In this document: in pieces, positions 61,511 to 64,000 of the stretch
How the letters are laid out: each line of letters begins with the position of its first letter
How positions within the stretch are numbered: the first letter of the stretch is position 1
Position numbers and translations under genes: made by a program
Notes under the pieces: generated by a model
What the model was told of the DNA's origin: nothing
What the model saw: only the letters and a program-made list of their open reading frames with translations
Databases searched by the model: none
Source: Lactuca virosa
Taxonomy: Eukaryota; Streptophyta; Magnoliopsida; Asterales; Asteraceae
Direction of reading: 5' to 3'
Assembly (NCBI GenBank): GCA_928212115.1
Contig: CAKMRJ010005745.1
Span: 93,518,629 to 93,582,628 of the forward strand
DNA: 64,000 nucleotides

Positions 61511-62020
61511 GTTTTAATGATTAGATAGATATTTAGAAACTTGTAATAGATAAATGTAATTGACATTTGATGATTATATAATGGAGATTTATATATGAGT
61601 AATGTTTACTGTCTTGTGTCAATTGTTTACTATTGTTTCACTTTTGCATGTTTTTACTTCCAGAATAATAGGATTATTCAAATTATCCACAATCGATCAT
61701 ACCTTGGAAGTAAGTTATGAGGCAAGATTGTCAAGAATCGGTTTATAGATTTTCTAAGTGCTTAGACATAGCAAAGGTTTGTTGCAACGTTCATGAGTAC
61801 TCCTGAAATAAGATTTGAGTATTGGATTAAACCCACGCTCATTTGAATTAAGTCATGGAATTTATCATGAGTAATTGTGAGACGATAATATCGTAGAATC
61901 TTTAAACCGGGATATATGAGTTGTTGTTTACGAGTTGGTTGTGCATTGATAATGCGTAAACGCATTAGTAACTTGATGTTATAGAACGTGTTTTTGTGCA
62001 TGATTTGATGAGTAAATATT
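61511..62020 (+). other. 3' non-coding interior of copia element III
   Basis: Shares blocks with 2790-3180 and 55070-55460 (tttgcatgttttacttcc-like, then tgagacgataatatc). It would lead to a polypurine tract and LTR, but is cut at 62021 by another element. No 3' LTR of element III is in the window. Confidence 0.6.
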
Positions 62021-64000
62021 TGTAACACCCCGTTTATTTATTAGATAAATAAATTAATTAATGAACGAATAGTAGCCCTAAAATAAATAAATATATATAA
62101 AAGGATGGTCTCGAAGAGCTAATTGTCACAGTTTTAGAAGTCGGGGGTTAAAAGTGTAAGTTCCGGATTCAGTTTATAAATATTTATGAAGGTAGGGGCT
62201 GCGTGGTATATATTTGGATTTAATTTAAAAGGAAATGAGGTGGAAGGGCTGATTATGTCATAATTGAAAGTTGGGGGTTTTAAAAGGTAAATTTTGGAGT
62301 AGTTTTGTAAAGATTGTAGAAGTTGGGGGCTATTTAGTAAAATCCGGACTTATTTTGCAAAGGATTTCAAGGGGCAAGGTTTAAATGGTAAATTGTAGAC
62401 TTCTTTTGAAAACAATTATGGATGGGAGGGGCTAGAGGTGTCAAAACTGTATGTAAGTTGTATGGGATACGGGTTAGAACCCGTCACCCTACTTCGCAGC
62501 CTCCATATATATACATGAAGTGTTCCTAACCCTAACCCTAATAACAACTCAGCCGCCACCATATCATCTCCACCCTCCCAGCCGTCACCTCCCTCCCCAT
62601 CTAGCCACTCCGATCAACCGAGGCCATCGACAGACCATGCTGCCGGTGAAGACATCTCTCCCGCCACTGTTTCATTGCCGACGACAAGCGTGGCTGTAGC
62701 CGCTGTTTCCATTCTAAACCACCACCTTCCCCTCCTGTTACTTCTCCGCAGCTAGTGACCGGCGTCCGCCGCTGCCGTCTGGAGACTGCTCAACACCGCT
62801 GACGTTTCCGTCCGCGGCATGCCGCCGTGAAATGGTGGTTGGGTTGTGGTTTATGATGTAGTTGCGTGGGTGTGTCTGGCTTTCTACCGATCAGAGATCA
62901 TGAAGAACCACCATGGCCGCCGACCATGGTGGCTGCCGCAGACGACGATGGTGTTGCCGCGAATGGCCGCTGCTGCCACCCGTTTTATGTGCTACTGCCA
63001 TCGTCACCCACCATAGGTGGGTGTTGGGTTTATTTCCTAGCAAAAAGGATGTGTGTTCATGTTATTTTCCGCTGGAGTGTATCATGAAATGAGTGTGCGT
63101 GAGTTTTTTGTGGCTGGAAAACCTTGGAGGCCACCACCACTACCGTGAGGTGGTGGCTGCCGCCATGCGCCACCGCCGGCCACCACATGGTGGATGTGTG
63201 TGTCTATGTGTATTTAACATTGGTGTGTGTGTTATTTTGGAGATTGACATTGTACATTCTAACAAAAATGGAATAATGGAAAGAAACCCCAACCACCACC
63301 GGCCGCCGTGTCGGGTGGCGGTGTGCTTTGCCTTGTTGTGTTTGATTTTGTTGGGGTGCTTGAAACCCTAATGGGCCTAATGAAGCCCTAATGGGACCGG
63401 TGAAGCCCTAATGGGCCTAAGAAAACCCTAATGGGCTTAAGGACTTGGTTTTAGGCCTATTGGGCTATGAATGGGTTGGAAACCCTCATAAGGGTTTAGA
63501 AAACCCTAATTTTGGATATATGGGCTTTGGATCAATTGGGACCCGCACTAAAATCGTTTATTAAATTAAAATATTAATTAATAACCATTTCCAATTAACC
63601 TAAGGTTATGTGGGACTTAATGGATTAAGTCCTTAATAGGGTAAATGAGAAAAACTTAACCCTAATCGTCATTTTATGTGAAACCCTAATTTCACTTGGA
63701 TTTATTGTTAGGCCTTTCTTTTGGGCCTTGATGATTGGGTTATTAACGGGCCATCCCAGATCAAGCAAATGGACTAGAATAATTAATGGGATTTTTAAGT
63801 AAGGCCCATATGAGGAGTTGGGCCAAATTTGGAAAATTGGGCCATTGATGGCCCAACTTTGGGCCTTTATGATTATGTGGTATTGGGCCATTAGAATACC
63901 AAATGTTGGATTGGACTTTTGGTTGGGCCTTAGAATAAGACCATATAGAGGTATTGTCCTAATTTGGAAAATTGGGCCATATGTTGGGCTTGAGACATGG
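62021..64000 (+). mobile_element. Gypsy-type LTR, left part (runs out of window)
   Basis: Starts TGTAACACCCCG. It includes a GC-richer part with CCGCC/CACCACC codon-like runs (62540-63360), a short run of ccctaatgggcct words (63366-63460), and TGGGCC-rich text at 63460-64000 that resembles 4560-4760. No end is reached. The GC-rich frames at 62866-63371 are not supported as genes. It may be an LTR of more than 2 kb or an LTR plus interior. Confidence 0.5.
63366..63460 (+). repeat. Short tandem repeat of ccctaatgggcc words
   Basis: Five diverged copies of an 18-20 base unit containing gccctaatggg, inside the gypsy-type LTR region. Confidence 0.6.

Noticed and set aside
62866..63371. Two plus-strand frames in GC-rich sequence
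   Set aside because: CACCACC/CCGCC-rich LTR sequence of a gypsy-type element; no domain and no start context.

Overview
This window looks like repeat-rich plant nuclear DNA. It is AT-rich, with nested Ty1/copia LTR retrotransposons, Ty3/gypsy-type LTRs beginning TGTAACACC, Helitron ends, a CACTA transposon, Mutator-like remnants, a tRNA-derived SINE and many (TA)n tracts. The copia leaders carry CTCGNCGAG words that I associate from memory with Asteraceae (Lactuca-like) genomes; that assignment is inference. I found no intact host gene and no prokaryotic signal. The coding material is either retroelement gag/pol, mostly broken, or exon-sized pieces of host genes carried by transposons.

Layout. 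1-388 is a decayed gypsy gag. 600-3563 is the decayed 3' interior of a copia element, followed by its LTR (3564-4387). 4388-5457 is a gypsy-type LTR piece with a small minisatellite. 5676-6284 is a fragment of an EDM2-like gene. 6386-22207 is the most striking region: a minus-strand Helitron next to a (TA)n tract and a Mutator-like MITE, with the composite segment repeated seven times in tandem (unit about 2.19 kb). 22208-23609 ends in a plus-strand Helitron terminus. 23836 to about 26640 is a second minus-strand Helitron carrying host exon pieces. 26640-32083 holds old remnants (a retroelement protein, a MULE transposase, a SINE and TA tracts).

32084 to about 62020 is one copia element (III) that has received other elements. 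Its 5' LTR contains a 603-bp repeat with a 12-bp duplication and a 7.3-kb CACTA element (33404-40737) holding fragments of at least four recognisable host genes and probably more. Its pol is split by copia element I (44349-59732), which is itself split by copia element II (48873-56625). Target-site duplications support each step (AATTG for I, CATAC for II, probably AAC for the CACTA). The 3' side of element III is cut at 62021 by another TGTAACACC-type LTR that runs out of the window.

How parts work together. Element III has recognisable gag, zinc knuckle, protease, integrase, reverse transcriptase and RNase H, but frameshifts and stops make it defective. Elements I and II share a stop codon inside the gag zinc knuckle and strongly decayed pol, although the two LTRs of II remain very alike. 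This suggests the family spread in an already defective state using proteins supplied in trans. The leaders of I, II and III share short palindromic words and a paired GGTTAACC-centred motif that could be RNA structures for dimerisation or packaging. The CACTA element and the Helitrons act as gene-fragment collectors.
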